64,000 nucleotides of DNA from Aplysia californica (lineage: Eukaryota > Mollusca > Gastropoda > Aplysiida > Aplysiidae). The notes beneath the pieces are model-generated. The model was given only the letters and a program-made list of their open reading frames with translations. It was not told where the DNA came from and did no database searches. Both the position numbers and the translations under genes were made by a program. Position 1 is the first letter of the stretch. Each line of letters opens with the position of its first letter. Shown here piece after piece: positions 23,470 to 36,467 of this stretch. The stretch is taken from NCBI RefSeq assembly GCF_000002075.1, contig NW_004797316.1, positions 190,201 to 254,200 on the forward strand. The letters are read 5' to 3'.

Positions 23470-23925
23470 TAAGTATCTTACGGCGCTCGCAGATGCACAA
23501 GGTCTTTGGCGCGCAGGACACATTTTCAGTTTGGTAGGAATTAATTTTGAATCTTGCCCAGGGAGTGGCTGCAGCCTCCTCTTATCGATTTTAGGATCAC
23601 CAATGGATCTTTAACGTGCACAACCTGCACACGGGATCCCTGAGTATTTTTCGTCCTTATCTGAGAAGACTAGGTGTTAGATCTTACCTACCCTGCGATC
23701 AGGGGTGTGGCTGAAAGACAGCAGTAAGAAAGAGCCAAGGAGAAGCAGTAGAAAGGCAGCAGAAAGAGTCCAAGAGGAGTAGGCAAAGGGGTAGAGCGTG
23801 GATAGGGCAGAAAGTGGAGACAAAATCAGACGCAAGAACAAGATCAGAGTAGGAAAGAAGGCGAAAGGATACTTTTTTTCAGAGAAGAACATTTTCCGTC
23901 GCCGTCAGGTTTCGAACACGGGATC
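23470..23925 (-). repeat. tRNA-derived SINE, nearly full body
   Basis: Minus strand. It has a B-box-like TTCGAAACC remnant at the right and a body matching 59786-60289 (TTAAAGATCCATTGGTG, ATCGATAAGAGG, GGCTGAAAGACAGCAG complement). It ends with a diverged GGCGCTC...GAGCGCCGTAAGA tail and a poly-A stretch (plus-strand T run at 23452-23464). Confidence 0.8.
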
Positions 23926-24645
23926 TAAAAAATGAGAGGAGAACCCGCATTTTCCTTCAGGCGGAAGTTGATGAAGTGTTGGAACTACTTGGTAACATCT
24001 AGATTTATTCTTGAGAAAACGCCCAGCAGGAACAGAGGGCAAATGTACTCAAGCTGGTGGATGGGATCATGGGGTCCAGTAAATCTGACACTATTACTTT
24101 GCAACATTCCTAACTATGAAAGGGGCATGTTCTCAAAGAGTGTCAGTAGGTTGAAAACAACACCATGGAAACAGAACCTTTAGGTGGCAGTAGGAAATGC
24201 GTGCAGAGCTGGGATGTCAGCAGTGAACAGAAAATGCCAAAAGAAAATGACATTGCACTGGGGCTCAAATTGCAAAGTTGCACTCTACCCTGGCTGCTTT
24301 GAGGTGTACAACTCAACTCTGAACTGAAAGAAGCAGCTGACTCACCCGATGTTTGAGTATATAGAGCTGTTCATAAAGCTGCTCACAAAAGCACATTTTT
24401 CACTCGTCAGGTTGAATTTTCTATTGATTTTAGTTGAATTATATTTATCATGGATCACAACTGTCTGAGCAGGCGCTAAGATCATTGAAGAAACACCATT
24501 GAACTGTTTAATGTGTGTATCGGGGTTTAGAATTTGTTTTGAAAACTTCTCTTTTTTTCAGCCCCATACGCTCTTTAGTACAGTTGAAAACTTTTGTCAA
24601 AGAAAGTGAATGTGGTCCTAAAAGCCGCACAATGTGAAAAGGTTA

Positions 24646-25489
24646 ATTAGTCAGCTGTTTCGTTTCCGAAAACCCTTAACAGTTACTACTCAAAGTGCTA
24701 CTTAAAAAGCATTTTAAGACAATTTACAGTTTCAAAGTGTCATTGAAAGGTTTTTAAGGCAAATTCAAGATCAAACAGAAATAGAAATTTCACAAAATAA
24801 CTTTGCTCTTGAAGTGTCATAAGGTACGTATGTGTAGAGTGTCCCTTCCTTTGCTCTGTCAATATATTTGTGTGCACTGCACATCATGAGAAAGGACATA
24901 AGCTGACCTAAATTTTGATAGGAAATGTGATTATATAAAGGAGTGGAGTTCTATGAATGAATTGTAGAAACTGTCGTCAATGACAATGCAGAAATTTTGA
25001 AGAACGGTTTTTGCTCTGCTCATGAAGTGTTGTGGGGTACAAATGTGCAAACCTCTCATCCTTTGGCCTTTAGTGTTTGGACACATTCATTTGCAATCCA
25101 TAGCCGGAGATAGGTCACAAGATGATTTAATTTTGGAATGCACGGTGATGGTTTTAAAAAAAAATGAATGAATCAGAAAAACTTCCTACGACGTAGGCTC
25201 TGACAGAAAATGTTCTCACACAATTGTTATTACGTTAGACTATTTTTGTAAAAAAAATAATTTTTATTTTAAAGTGTGTGCTAAACAAAAATCCTTGTAA
25301 ATATTGGTAGATTAATGGCTAAAGAATTATTTTTAATGGAACTAAATTTTTGTTTAAAAAATGGATATTTGACCTTTATTGCTGTGTAACTCAAAATCGA
25401 ATACATGCCTCTTGCTGTACCTTTCTCCCGGCACACACACATATATATGTATACTGTGTCTACTCCAGTCATCAAGATAGTTTAACATA
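24646..25489. other. AT-rich non-coding stretch
   Basis: No exon or bounded element recognised. Confidence 0.4.
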
Positions 25490-25658
25490 CAGTGTAGTCT
25501 ACTTAAACTGAAATATGTGGGACTGCCAGATTTGTTTTTTTTTTGGGGGGGGGGGTTAGTGAAGTTGCTCAAATACAAGGAAAAAATCAGAGATTTTTAT
25601 TTTTTTTCAGTTCACCGTGTTTTCAGATTATCGTGTTCGGTTTAAGAGGACTCCACTG
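25490..25658. mobile_element. Tigger/pogo-like MITE (169 bp)
   Basis: TA-CAGTGTAGTCTACTTAAAC at the left and GTTTAAGAGGACTCCACTG-TA (with one mismatch) at the right: inverted ends of about 23 bp with TA duplication, typical of pogo/Tigger-type elements. Confidence 0.7.
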
Positions 25659-27770
25659 TATATAGGCACTGACACATTATGCCTATAATAAACTGCTGGA
25701 ATGACAGAAAGAAGTAAAACATCTATTTTAAATGTCTTAATTAAGAGAAAACAGTTCCCAACACCGTCTATTTGCCAACATAAAGCACTATCATATACAT
25801 TTGTAAAAAGGATGTAATGATCAGAAAACATGAACACATATATGCCTCCTTCAAAATCAAATTAAGAGGCAGAAAACTAAGCAGGTCCAAGATGACATGT
25901 TCACAATACTCTGGAATAAAATATATCAGCAGAATTAGTATCCCTACAAACTTTTCAACAAATTGGGACTCGCACAACTCTTGATATACTCGTTAAGCTG
26001 ACTGTATTTATTATGTGACTAGACCCTCTAGTTTGAGTAATGAAAACCGCATCAACTCAATAATCATTAAGTATTGAAGAAAAAAACCAAGATACATACC
26101 TGTACAGAAACTATAAAAGGGGGAAAATAAGAAAGTGTGACCTATTAGACGCACCCTCAATCGCTCACAGCGACTCAATTCACCCCATACATTTCTAAAC
26201 ACTTGTATTACTTGTAAGAAATATAATCCCCCACCCCCCCAAAAAAAACCCGAAAGAAAAGTCACCCATAAATGATTTTTGAGTAACTGCCTAAACGGAA
26301 AAAAATGAGTAAATTTGTATAGAATTAAAAACCACACCCAAAAAATGCTGAAACAACATAAATGCATAAATCTAGAGAAAGAGAACATTGATTTGTTCAT
26401 GAGCGAATGAAAACAAAGGCTGGACATAGAAGGTTGACTATAAGTTTCATATTGTGTTCCTGGGAAAACACGTCAAATGTCAGGGCTGTTGGAATATGGG
26501 GCAAGAACACTTTCTATAAGGAAATTCAACATAATGAAAACACTGGTTTTCTAAATACTTTTTCAGTATCTGCAATTATGATTAAGAAATTCATCTTCCA
26601 CATTTTGTAAGACAGGGCCAAAAGTGAGGTTCTTCGGTTAACACCCCCCCCCCCCCTTTTTTTGTACATGTACTTTCTTCACACAATTATCAGTGCCCTT
26701 GAGAAAAACTGATGCTTAATTGTCAGATTCAATGCAAATGAAAATGAGAGTGTTTGTGTACACTCCTTTCAAAGTGTTAGTGTTGGAAAGACCATGACGA
26801 AAATGTAGGTAAACATGAAACAGGTTCCCTGGCTGTTAAAATTGAGATAAAAGTTAACCGGATCATTTTAAACATGAAATGTTCACATATCTCCTGAAAA
26901 TAAGAGTTCACAAATTAAAGTGGAAAAATCTTTTTAAAATGGTTGAGAAACTGTCAAACTTTAATTTACTTCTTGTTCGAACTGTGAGTGACACTTTTTT
27001 GTGCTTCTACTTCTGCTCCAGAATCAGATCTACTGTGCCGACATTTGGGTCATTTTCTCAGGCGTCAACACTATATTGTCACTCTAAAGACTAATTCACA
27101 AACCACAAGCATACATTCTTTATTCCATCAACTTGCACCTTGTAAGGACTACAACTCACAAAAATGAAGCCTTATTTAACTTATAAATGGCCTACTATAA
27201 TGGAAAAAAACGAAACCATCCAAAAAAAACCCCAATATAAAGTAAAAATAAAAAAAACAATGATCCTGTCCCACTACAATATTCAAACATTCAAATAATA
27301 TGATTACAGACTAAATCGTCTTCAATTGAGGTGGCTATCTGCCTTGCAATACTGAACAAAAAACTTCAATTTAAAAACTGAAAATTACAGTTCAAAGGTT
27401 GGAAATGTGAATATACATAAACACTTTCTGTCAAAATCAGTACTTTTGCCCTTGAGCATAATAGCCTATATAATAACCATAATGGGCCGGTATATCACAG
27501 AGAAGCAATACACACATGTACCAGCTTCAGTATTATGCTGTCTTTCTTTCCGTTATCCTTCATATGATTATGTTAACATGACAGTGATCTTTATTATACT
27601 TTATATACACAACCTTGAAATGACAGGTATAAATCTTAAACCCGGCTTCCCAATAAAGATAATTTTTAAAAAAGCAACAAACACAATGCATGGTAGTATT
27701 TTTACACTTTCTTGTTCACCTTCTCCATCATCTCACCCCTCATCCCCCTCCCCCCCAATGTTTTAACATT
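25659..27770. other. AT-rich non-coding stretch
   Basis: No gene recognised on either strand. Contains a C-run at 26643-26656. It could include the far end of an SNX16 3' UTR, which cannot be decided from sequence. Confidence 0.35.
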
Positions 27771-28930
27771 GGCCGGTGCTAGTCACCCGATCTCGGGCGG
27801 CTAGCGTCAGGCTACTCGACCGCATAGCCTGATGCTACTGGCCCGTGGGGATTTTTGCGACCTCGGGCGGCTGGCATTTTCTGCCCACCCGCCGGAGCCG
27901 GTCACCTAGATCTAGTCTTATACAGGGTGCACACTACGGCTGGATCAGGCCGATCGCCCGACTCGATTGCCTGAAACTGAAAACAAACAAGTTTGTTTTT
28001 GAGGCGACCGAGTCGGGTGATCGGGCACCCCATATTAAATAGCGTAAACACAGCCTCGTGTCTTCCGACAAAGATACTGTGGAGTATCTTTGCTTCCGAG
28101 GTTTCCCTCGGGAGTTGACTAGATCCCCTAGATCCATCACCCTTTATTATTTAATTATTATCATTCATCAGAAAGCCTGTGACAAAGTTACTAACAATAG
28201 AAATGCAGCGTCGTGATGTTATTAAAGATTGTGTAACTACTACCAAGATGTTTCAACTACCCTATCTCGTGTCCGAACGAGACTTGGGCGCTAGATCTTC
28301 ATCGACTTAGCGCGTGGCCACTCGTGATACGAGTGTAAGCAAATGTTCCAGCGCTGAGTTGAAAGTGAAAGCGAGAAATTTTGTCTGCTGGCAGAGAAAG
28401 AAAGAGAGAGAGGAGGGAGGGAGAGAAAGAAAGAGAGAGAGTGAGAATGAGAAAGAGAGAGGGAGAGGGAGAAAGAGAGAGAGGGGGGGGGGTTGTTATT
28501 AGAATTACTGATTCCTGTCGTTTTCTATCTGCATCGATTCACAAGCTGACCCGGTGCAATACAGTCATTATTGCACACATTATGGCCAGTTCCATCTTCA
28601 TTCATGACATGTATTATAATAATGCCATGTTGACTGATCCGACTCTTGACTTGAAGGACAAAGAGAAGTGATTGAGTGACTGAATCTTGTGCAATTGATC
28701 ACGCGATTTCTAAAGGAGCATGCGCAGAAATCCCCAAGGGTCAGAACACGGAACAAGCACAGAAATCCCCACGGGCTAGAAGCCGCAGGCTAGGCGGTGC
28801 TAATCAGCCGAATTCGTTCGCCCGGAACATGCGTGGAAATCCCCATGGGCCAGTAGCGTCAGGCTACTCAACCGAGATAGGGCGACTAGCCTGACGCAAG
28901 CCAACCGAGATTGGGCGACTAGCCACTCTG
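27771..28930. mobile_element. GC-rich inverted-repeat element (1160 bp), non-autonomous
   Basis: About 60-bp arms at 27799-27860 and 28831-28891 are inverted copies (GGCTAGCGTCAGGCTACTC..., with GTAGCGTCAGGCTAC on the other side). The outer ends repeat the CTAGTC...CGATCTCGG motif. Flanks TTTAACATT (27762-27770) and TTTAATATT (28931-28939) could be a 9-bp target duplication with one change. Inside are a 74-bp palindrome (27951-28024) and a GA tract (28391-28490). No transposase. Confidence 0.6.
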
Positions 28931-30370
28931 TTTAATATTTCACCATACTTAGCACCTTTAAAAAACAATTTTGTCAATAGGATTACAATGCAGTATTCAT
29001 GCAAAGGACTTTAAGGACACTTGAAACATGACAATATGCGTTTGACCATACAAATAATTTAAAAAGTGAGATTACAGTTTTTTGTTCACAACTGAACTGG
29101 CAATTTTCAAAGCAGCTGTTGATAATGTAACAACCATGGCAGAGCCTCCGACATCTATTTACAGTTAAAGAGACAGATACAATAATTTGTAACAACTATA
29201 AAAAGGATAATGACATGATAATTCATCAAAATGATTACTTAGAACACTCTCTCCGCTAAAAATGATACATCAAGCGGGTCCAAAAAACCATCTCTCATTA
29301 GTAAGCAAAGAAAAACTAACTATTTAAATTCTTTTTGCAATGAGTAAAAATAAACTCTGTCTGTGGTGTGGTTCAAGAAATTACAACAATATGCAAAGAC
29401 TCCGGAATTTCAAGCCTTTGGTCTTTTACAATGAAGTCTACCTAAAGAAATTCATTTCTTTAAATGGAACAGGACTTTTTAAAAGAAATTAACAAGATGG
29501 TATCAGTCACCCTCGATCCATAATCAGTAACGCATATTAACTTTGTTTACTTTTATAACTTGTAGTGCACACTGACTATGCCAAAATGAGGTAAACTATG
29601 AGTGAATGGTGACAGCCTGCTTCAACTCTTTAAAAAATGTTTATCTGTTTCAGATGTAGAATACCACACGACTAATAACATTCATTTGTGCGAAATACAC
29701 AAAATAAAAAAATTCTGGATTTTATGAAAAAAATTCTGAAATGATCATCACCATGTGACAACAAAACTCCTGATCTCCTTATTCTGAAGTAGTGACAATA
29801 CAAAAATGCATGTTGGTTACATCAAATGTTAGAAGACAAGCTCATTATCTTGAGGGCTTATAGAATCTCTTGTGTTCAAAACCCACAGGGAAAAAAGGCA
29901 CAAAAGGGAAGGAGCGCACCCTGCTTCATTTTAGTTCTATACAGCTGAGAGCATATGGATCATATAGCCTAAAGGTTTAACATTAATAAATTGGTTTAAC
30001 ATTAATAAATTGCATTATATCAATTTAAAAAGTAACAGCAACAACACCCAACCTTTAATCCTAATTAAGAAAAAGGTGATAAGCAATACAGATATGACTA
30101 GGAAATATTGGCTTTAAATTCAAACCAGTGGTACAAATAAATGCATGCAGGTTTGGACTCGTAGTAATATTCAATTCATTCACATGGAAGATGTTGTTGT
30201 GCCACTGTAAGAGATCAGCAGTTTTGGAAGACGACAGAAACAAGTAGCAATTCATAAGACAGGATGGGAAGTCGTAATTCCTTATGCTGAGCTTACGCCC
30301 CCCAAAATTGATATGATCTCATATTATGCAAATCTAAGAGGCCAGTCTATTATAATAGTGGAGGGTTTTA
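28931..30370. other. AT-rich non-coding stretch with a small tandem duplication
   Basis: Around 29972-30011 a GGTTTAACATTAATAAATT unit occurs twice. No gene recognised. Confidence 0.45.
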
Positions 30371-30720
30371 CGGCGCTCGCAACTGCATAAGGTCATATGA
30401 GCACCAAGGGGTGGGTGTCAACAGAGAAGTCTTTACAGGGAATCAGACTTAGACTGCTCACCTCTCTAGCTTCAACAGCACAAGGTCTGCTTCGATTATC
30501 AAGGTACCCCAAAATAGCAGGTCACAAGATAGTGACACATATACAAAAGAAGTAGAGGAAAAATGACAATAGTAAGGATCAGGAAAGAAAAAGCAGCAGT
30601 TCCCTGTTGTAGATCAGGCACAGTTATGAGCGTGACATGAGTCAGCCCATTTACAATTCCACTATGCTTGAACCAGAAATGTCCCCCCTTTGGGAAAGGC
30701 ATAAAGACACTTCAGTCAGT
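30371..30720 (-). repeat. Retroposon 3' end with GGCGCTC stem-loop tail (copy 2)
   Basis: Best-preserved tail: plus strand ACGGCGCTCGCAACTGC then ATAAGGTCATATGAGC. The body matches 948-1290 in order. Followed at 30730-30753 by a G run. Confidence 0.75.
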
Positions 30721-30753
30721 GACACTGCGGGGGGGGGGGGGGGGGGGGGGGGG

Positions 30754-32760
30754 TGAAGTCAGTCTGAATCTAAAAACAACTACATGTTTAAATTAAAATA
30801 TGAATAAGTTTCTATTGCACCAACAAAGGCTGTGAAAGTAAATTCCACGAAACAATAACAGGAAGATTTCTAGACCTCCATTTCATGTAAAATAATATAA
30901 ATACATATTAAACAAAAGATGCGGCTTCAAATAATGCAGGATAATCAAACATGCTATCAATCTCTGAGAAACAATAGGAGAAAAACAAAACATTCTTGCC
31001 AGTAAACTAGCACCATAGAATATTATGAAAGAGACTGCTCTCGGCTCAACAACATAACACAAAGTCAGTTCACGTTTTAAGAATTTAGTCAATCTACATT
31101 TCTTTTTATGTCTAAATATTCATATTAATCTTTGTTGAGTTCAAATTTTGACAATTATTGCAACCCCCCCCCCCCCATTTAATTGTCCTCTTTTTATCTT
31201 CTGTACACAATAAAGTATATGAGTTAGTGCAATCGAATCAGTAGTGCAAGCGTTTGTTTTTTTCCACTTCAAAAAAATAAACAGTGATAGTTGCAGCAGT
31301 AATCATTGGCAAACGAAAAGACAAAACACTTGGTTACTCTATACCCATGTAAAAGTGCCAGTTTATTCTTTCTATAGATTCTGCTGTGTCCGTAGTACAT
31401 GTGTGAAAACCCTTTCTGGCTAACAATAACATATCAATTGAACTGAAAAGACAGGTACAAGGCAATGAAAACACAAACATTTTGGCAGGATGGGATTCGA
31501 GAACCCCCCCCCATCCCCCCTCATTTATTTTTCACAAGATTTTCTTTACTTTAGCTACGACAATTGCATTATAGGAATAAACCAGATAATTCAGAATTTA
31601 GAAAAAAGTGAAGATGGCTGATATAAGTTTATAAAATATAAGCTTTGTCTTCCTACCAACAAGGCCAAACATATAAAAATAACTAGTCTGAGAAAAAGAA
31701 TAACAGGAAAATAACAGCAACAAAGTGGTGGGAAAACCAGCAGACACCCTTTGTTCGCTTATGCTGCAAATAAACAGTCCAGGTATTGGCAGTGTACCTT
31801 TCAAAATAAATAATTTTCTTGCAAATCTAATTTGAAAAGAAAAGTAAATGCAATATTATTACTCTGACATAACCCAGTAGTTGAGATCCACAAAACATAA
31901 ATTTTGCTAAAAGAAAGGTAATGTCACAACAGGGCATAAGAAAAAGGTTATCACAAAATTGAAAGAATGTCCTCAAATACCAGATGTTGACAAGATCTGA
32001 CCCAATTATTGCTTTTATTATCTCAAGTGATTTGCTTGACAACTAAAAAGTTTGTGAATGAATACTTGCTGGTAATACAGCCGGAATTAAAAGCTACATT
32101 AACTTTTATTTCTATCAATTGTCCAAATTGTAAAAATACCCAAAACACATAAATGGTGGGAAATAGGGGATCTGATAGCCCGCTGCACTATATCAAAGGC
32201 ACAAATATTCAGGAAAGCATCAACAATAACAATGATTTCACTATTTTTTTCTTGGCTATTGCAAAAAAAAGACAGAAACGAACATTGAAGATTCCTAGTG
32301 GGGTGGGAGGGGATAAAGAAATAGAGATAACAACACAATTATTTAAACTTATAAATGCATGTGAAAACAACACTTCTGAAATGCGTTGAAAGACTGTGCC
32401 GCAAAATGCAATATCCAAATGATTAAATTACTAGAATTAATATTCCAACAAAAAGGAAAAAAAATAAAGTTACAAAATAGAAATGCAATAGAAAAACTGT
32501 AGTGGGAAAAAAATCCCTCCTTTCCAGCTTAAACGAATGAATGCCGAGATTAAACTGAGAACAAAAAAGCAACACTTCTATCTGATGAAAATCAATAGCC
32601 ACACCACTAAATCTTGAAATCTCTGTTTTCCTTGCTCGTTTTTTTCACACAGGAAAGACACCTGAAAAACATACTTGGGTTATTGGCATTTTCAAGTAAT
32701 TTCTCAACATCCTTACTTTAATCTAACTACTGCATATGAGTTAGTTCATGTTTTAATGTT
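30754..32760. other. AT-rich non-coding stretch
   Basis: No gene or bounded element; C-runs at 31163-31176 and 31504-31520. Confidence 0.35.
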
Positions 32761-33622
32761 GGGAGTGCTTATTTAGGCCACATATGGCCTAAATAAGGTA
32801 AGGAAGGGGGGTTTAGCTTATTTAGGCTCAAACTACCCTTTTCAGGCAACTGAGTTCGTTCCACTTTCATAATGGTGCACCTTTCTCATTTAGTACGGTT
32901 TTGTCTCAGTGTACAACTTATAAATCATAACCATAATGAATATTGTAAAGAACAAAGCACAATATGCAAAATTTTGCTCAATCCCAATGGTTTGAATGAG
33001 GGCCAGATTTTTCCTTCATGGAGGGGCAAAAGCTAGGCTACCATTTTGGCACACTTTGGTCAAGTGAAAAGTTCAAATCCTCCGAATGGACTTCCGGGTT
33101 AAATTTGGGGTATAAAAAGAGTGTACACTACGTGGCTGAGTCAAAGTTACACTATCTTTGCCTGAGTGACACTCTCTCGTACTGTCTCGTAGTAGTACAT
33201 GTAGGCGAGTAGGCCTAGTAGTAGTAGTAGCAAAGATCGTGTAGAGAATATTTGGTAGTAGATTCTATCTAGTAGGCAGTTTAGTGAACGTGCTCAGGGC
33301 GAATCGGCCTCGATAAGCCCCGTAGACTTTTGTGATCGGCCACGAAGCCTCGTGTTTTGATGGGTCTAGATCTAAACAACTCAGTGTTATTCGCACTGCC
33401 ACATCCGACAGGCCTAGATCTACATCTTTTTAAAAGGAAAAGAAAGATCATCAAAATGGTTGAATTCGCGTGAAAATCGATTCGGTAGAACTAGAACTAT
33501 TAAAATTTGCTTCTGAAAACAAGGCAATTTTTATATGAAGGCCATTTTTATACAGGTGTAGCCTAAATAAGGTAAGGGAGGGGGGTTTAGCTTATTTAGG
33601 CCATATGTGGCCTAAATAAGGT
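32761..33622 (+). mobile_element. TATA-containing repeat bounded by GGCCTAAATAAG hairpins (copy 1)
   Basis: Begins GGGAGTGCTTATTTAGGCC and carries hairpin units at 32767-32827 and 33558-33622. About 730 bp of internal sequence is nearly identical to 43821-44982. A TATAAAAAG box (33111) and AGT-triplet stretches (33213-33229) are conserved. No ORF. The family is unresolved; a promoter-bearing end of a larger retroelement or a non-autonomous element would both fit. Confidence 0.65.
33111..33119 (+). promoter_or_regulatory. TATA-like box inside repeat copy 1
   Basis: TATAAAAAG, preceded by GC-richer CTTCCGGG and followed at about 25-35 bp by a conserved stretch. Conserved in copy 2 at 44180-44188. 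Promoter activity is inferred only. Confidence 0.35.
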
Positions 33623-35334
33623 CACCCTTTAATGTTTGGAGTCCGTTATGAAATATGAAATCATTACATGCTTGTTACCACTTTGCAGAACACATATTTA
33701 CACTTCTAGTGATAAAAAGTAGATGATCAAAGTTCAACTTTAACAGAAAAAAAAATTAGTTTAAACTGATTTCTATTATGAGGAGCTCTGAGTAAAGTAA
33801 GAGGTAACTTATTGGGTTTGAAAACTTTCACCATTATATTGAACATTTAGCACTTTATTAAGATGCATTTGGGCCTTTCTGTAAAAAGTTATAGCACATC
33901 AAAGGGCATGGGGATCTTAAGTTTAGTTCTGAGAAAACAGCTTTGAAAATCCCCATGATGAGGCTAAATAAAAAGTGAAATGAAAAATGCTCAGTGCTTC
34001 TGTCATTTACTGCTACTACAATATTCATGACACTCGGTTTTGACGAAAAGGCAAAAATATTCTCTTTCATAATGCATGTCACAGTAGGGAATTCGCTTGA
34101 AAATCAGAGCCCATCTGTAGGAATTAGTTCCAAATTTTAGCCAAGTTTTTTTCTGTCACCAAGGGGTATTTCTGCAAATCTAAGTAAAGATTTAGAAATT
34201 ATTTATTTTCTGAAGCTCACAAATAATTATTTAAAATGGAAATAAAGTGCTGGGACTGTTTTTAACTTAAATTTCTAAATAACCCATGCCTTCTTGTGGG
34301 TCTTCTCAGACCCTTCACATATAATTATCTTAAAACATACATTTTAAAGAAAAAGAAATACATTAAAAGTGCAAAACCAAAAGCTATTTCATATTTCAGT
34401 AGAACCGCCTTCTTCTCCAGAGATATTTCTTTCTCTCTGTAATTTGTCAGCATGTGTGTCTATCTACCTGGAGATAACAACTCAAATGGAAAGACAAACC
34501 ACCACAAAATCAGAAACTTCGAAAAGGTGTGAATGAAGTGACATGGTTATCTCTTTCCTTCCTTTTCATAGCCACAGAGGCAACTTCAGTTTCCTGCAGG
34601 ATAAACAAAGTATTGTACATTTAAAAGTCCGTCTTTGAAGAAAGGAAAGTAGCCCTGCAGATATATAAATAGGCCTAATATAATGCTTTTTTGGGGTTTG
34701 TTTTGAAAAATAATAAAATATTGCATCTGTATTTCATTAAAATTAACACACCAAGCAAAAACTGACAACAAATAGCATACTACTTTCATAGAATTTGCCA
34801 TAATTTCTGAAACAGAAAAAAAATTAGAAGCCAAATTCCTACTTTTTATTATTTGTTTGAAAATGACAGAAGAAAAGACAACTTACATTTTATTTGTTAC
34901 CCGGTATATGCTCCCCCCGCCTCACACCATTTTTTAATAAAATGAGTATTTACAGCTTCTCCTCTACCCCCCCACCCGTGTCAGGACCCATGTCCTTTTT
35001 TCAAAGTGTGAGCCTAGTAGGCCCTATATTTGCCTTTGAAATTTCCAGCTGTAGATACAACTCTTTAGTGCTGAGTTTTCAACAGCACCCAACATCTCTA
35101 GATTCCTTGTATTCCAATAGAAAAACACTGTGATTTCCTTTGCTACTGCTACATTACATGACAACAGTGAGGCCATTACATTTCAAATCCCAGAGGAGGC
35201 ATTTCTAAATCTACCACAGACGTAACCCACATCTTGCCGAAAAGAATATAAAACTAAAATTCTAACAATAAACAGTGAAACTGAAACAAATATTCACTCA
35301 CTCACTCTAGTCGGATAAATAAAATTAACTCACC
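33623..35334 (-). other. Probable SNX16 3' UTR and flank
   Basis: AT-rich sequence directly after the SNX16 stop, no other gene recognised. Confidence 0.45.
34889..34894 (-). promoter_or_regulatory. Candidate polyadenylation signal for SNX16
   Basis: AATAAA on the minus strand, about 440 bases past the SNX16 stop. The AT-rich DNA further on has many other such words, so the real 3' end may be kilobases away. Confidence 0.25.
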
Positions 35335-36388
35335 TCATTTGTTCTCTTTAAGCAAGACACCTCCTGCCCCAAATAGTGAGTCAATGTCGCACTTGCCACC
35401 ACTTATCTTGTCATGGCTCAGGTACTGATTCAGCTCACTGGAAAGAAAAAGACTGTCTCTGTATTCCCGGGGGTCAGCAGTATCTGGTTCACTCTCAGGT
35501 TTGCACAAGCATGGCTAAAGTAAAAGTTTGGACTTTATCATGATCCGACAACAACTGGGACCAAGTACCATTTCTTCTCAAACAAATATATCATTACTCA
35601 GTGGTCAAGTGTGTATACTCAGTATGTAGAGCCACACTTACTTCAAGTCTGCTTTGGCATAAGCCAAGGTCCCATTCACTACAATTCATAATTGCGACTG
35701 TGACTTCTTTTTCAACACCCTAAGGCTGAAAACTTTGATGATAAAACATAGCAAGATTGGACAGTTTACTGTCAAACAGTTGAAACCAGATCAACGAAAG
35801 GACCAGGAATTAATAAATGTTACTGGTCATATTTACCTACAAGCAACGTAAGTACATAATGTGCCTGTTTGGAGTAAATTGTGCATTGATTCCTGTTGCT
35901 ATGCAAATAGACTCCATCACATTAAAGGCATTCATTACTTCCTGGTGTGGAAAATAACTTTCTCCCCCTTTTTTTCAAAATAACACAAACTGAGACGGTG
36001 TGCTCTTGCCTCAGACAGACACCAAACAACAGAGCAGGTGATCTTGACTTTAATTCCTGTCGGAAACTTGGCTGCTTGTAAAGTTCATAAGACTGCTCCA
36101 TGCCATTCTTGCATTGAAAATCGCTGAAAACTCAAATACAGATTTCGACAGCTCATTGTAAGACACTATCACACGTCATTTTTCAAATTGGGGAAAGGCG
36201 GAAAGTCTTACACAGACCTGCCACTCTATGAAACCTCAAAATCAGGATCTCAGGGAGCAAAAATCGGGATTTGGTGAGAAAAATCGGGATCAACAGCAAA
36301 TCACCAAGGTGACTGCCAAAGCTGACTTAAAATTTTTCCAAGGGTGTCCATAAATTACTGGCCTATATGCCCTCTGAGTGTGTTTGTT

Positions 36389-36467
<79 letters not shown>

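Larger units (their letters stand above)
20578..24645 (+). mobile_element. Decayed piggyBac transposon, with nested SINE
   Basis: A + strand frame near 21790-21900 encodes LCIDEIMVYFKGRSRSKVYL, the piggyBac DDE-domain block around a catalytic Asp (family form: DE.M..FKGR). Flanking frames (21349-21681, 22345-22662) are broken and hard to align. TTAACCTTTTC at 20578 and GAAAAGGTTAA at 24635-24645 could be the termini, giving about 4.07 kb; only about 11 bases match, so the limits are tentative. A SINE (23470-23925) and GA tracts lie inside. Clearly inactive. Confidence 0.6.
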
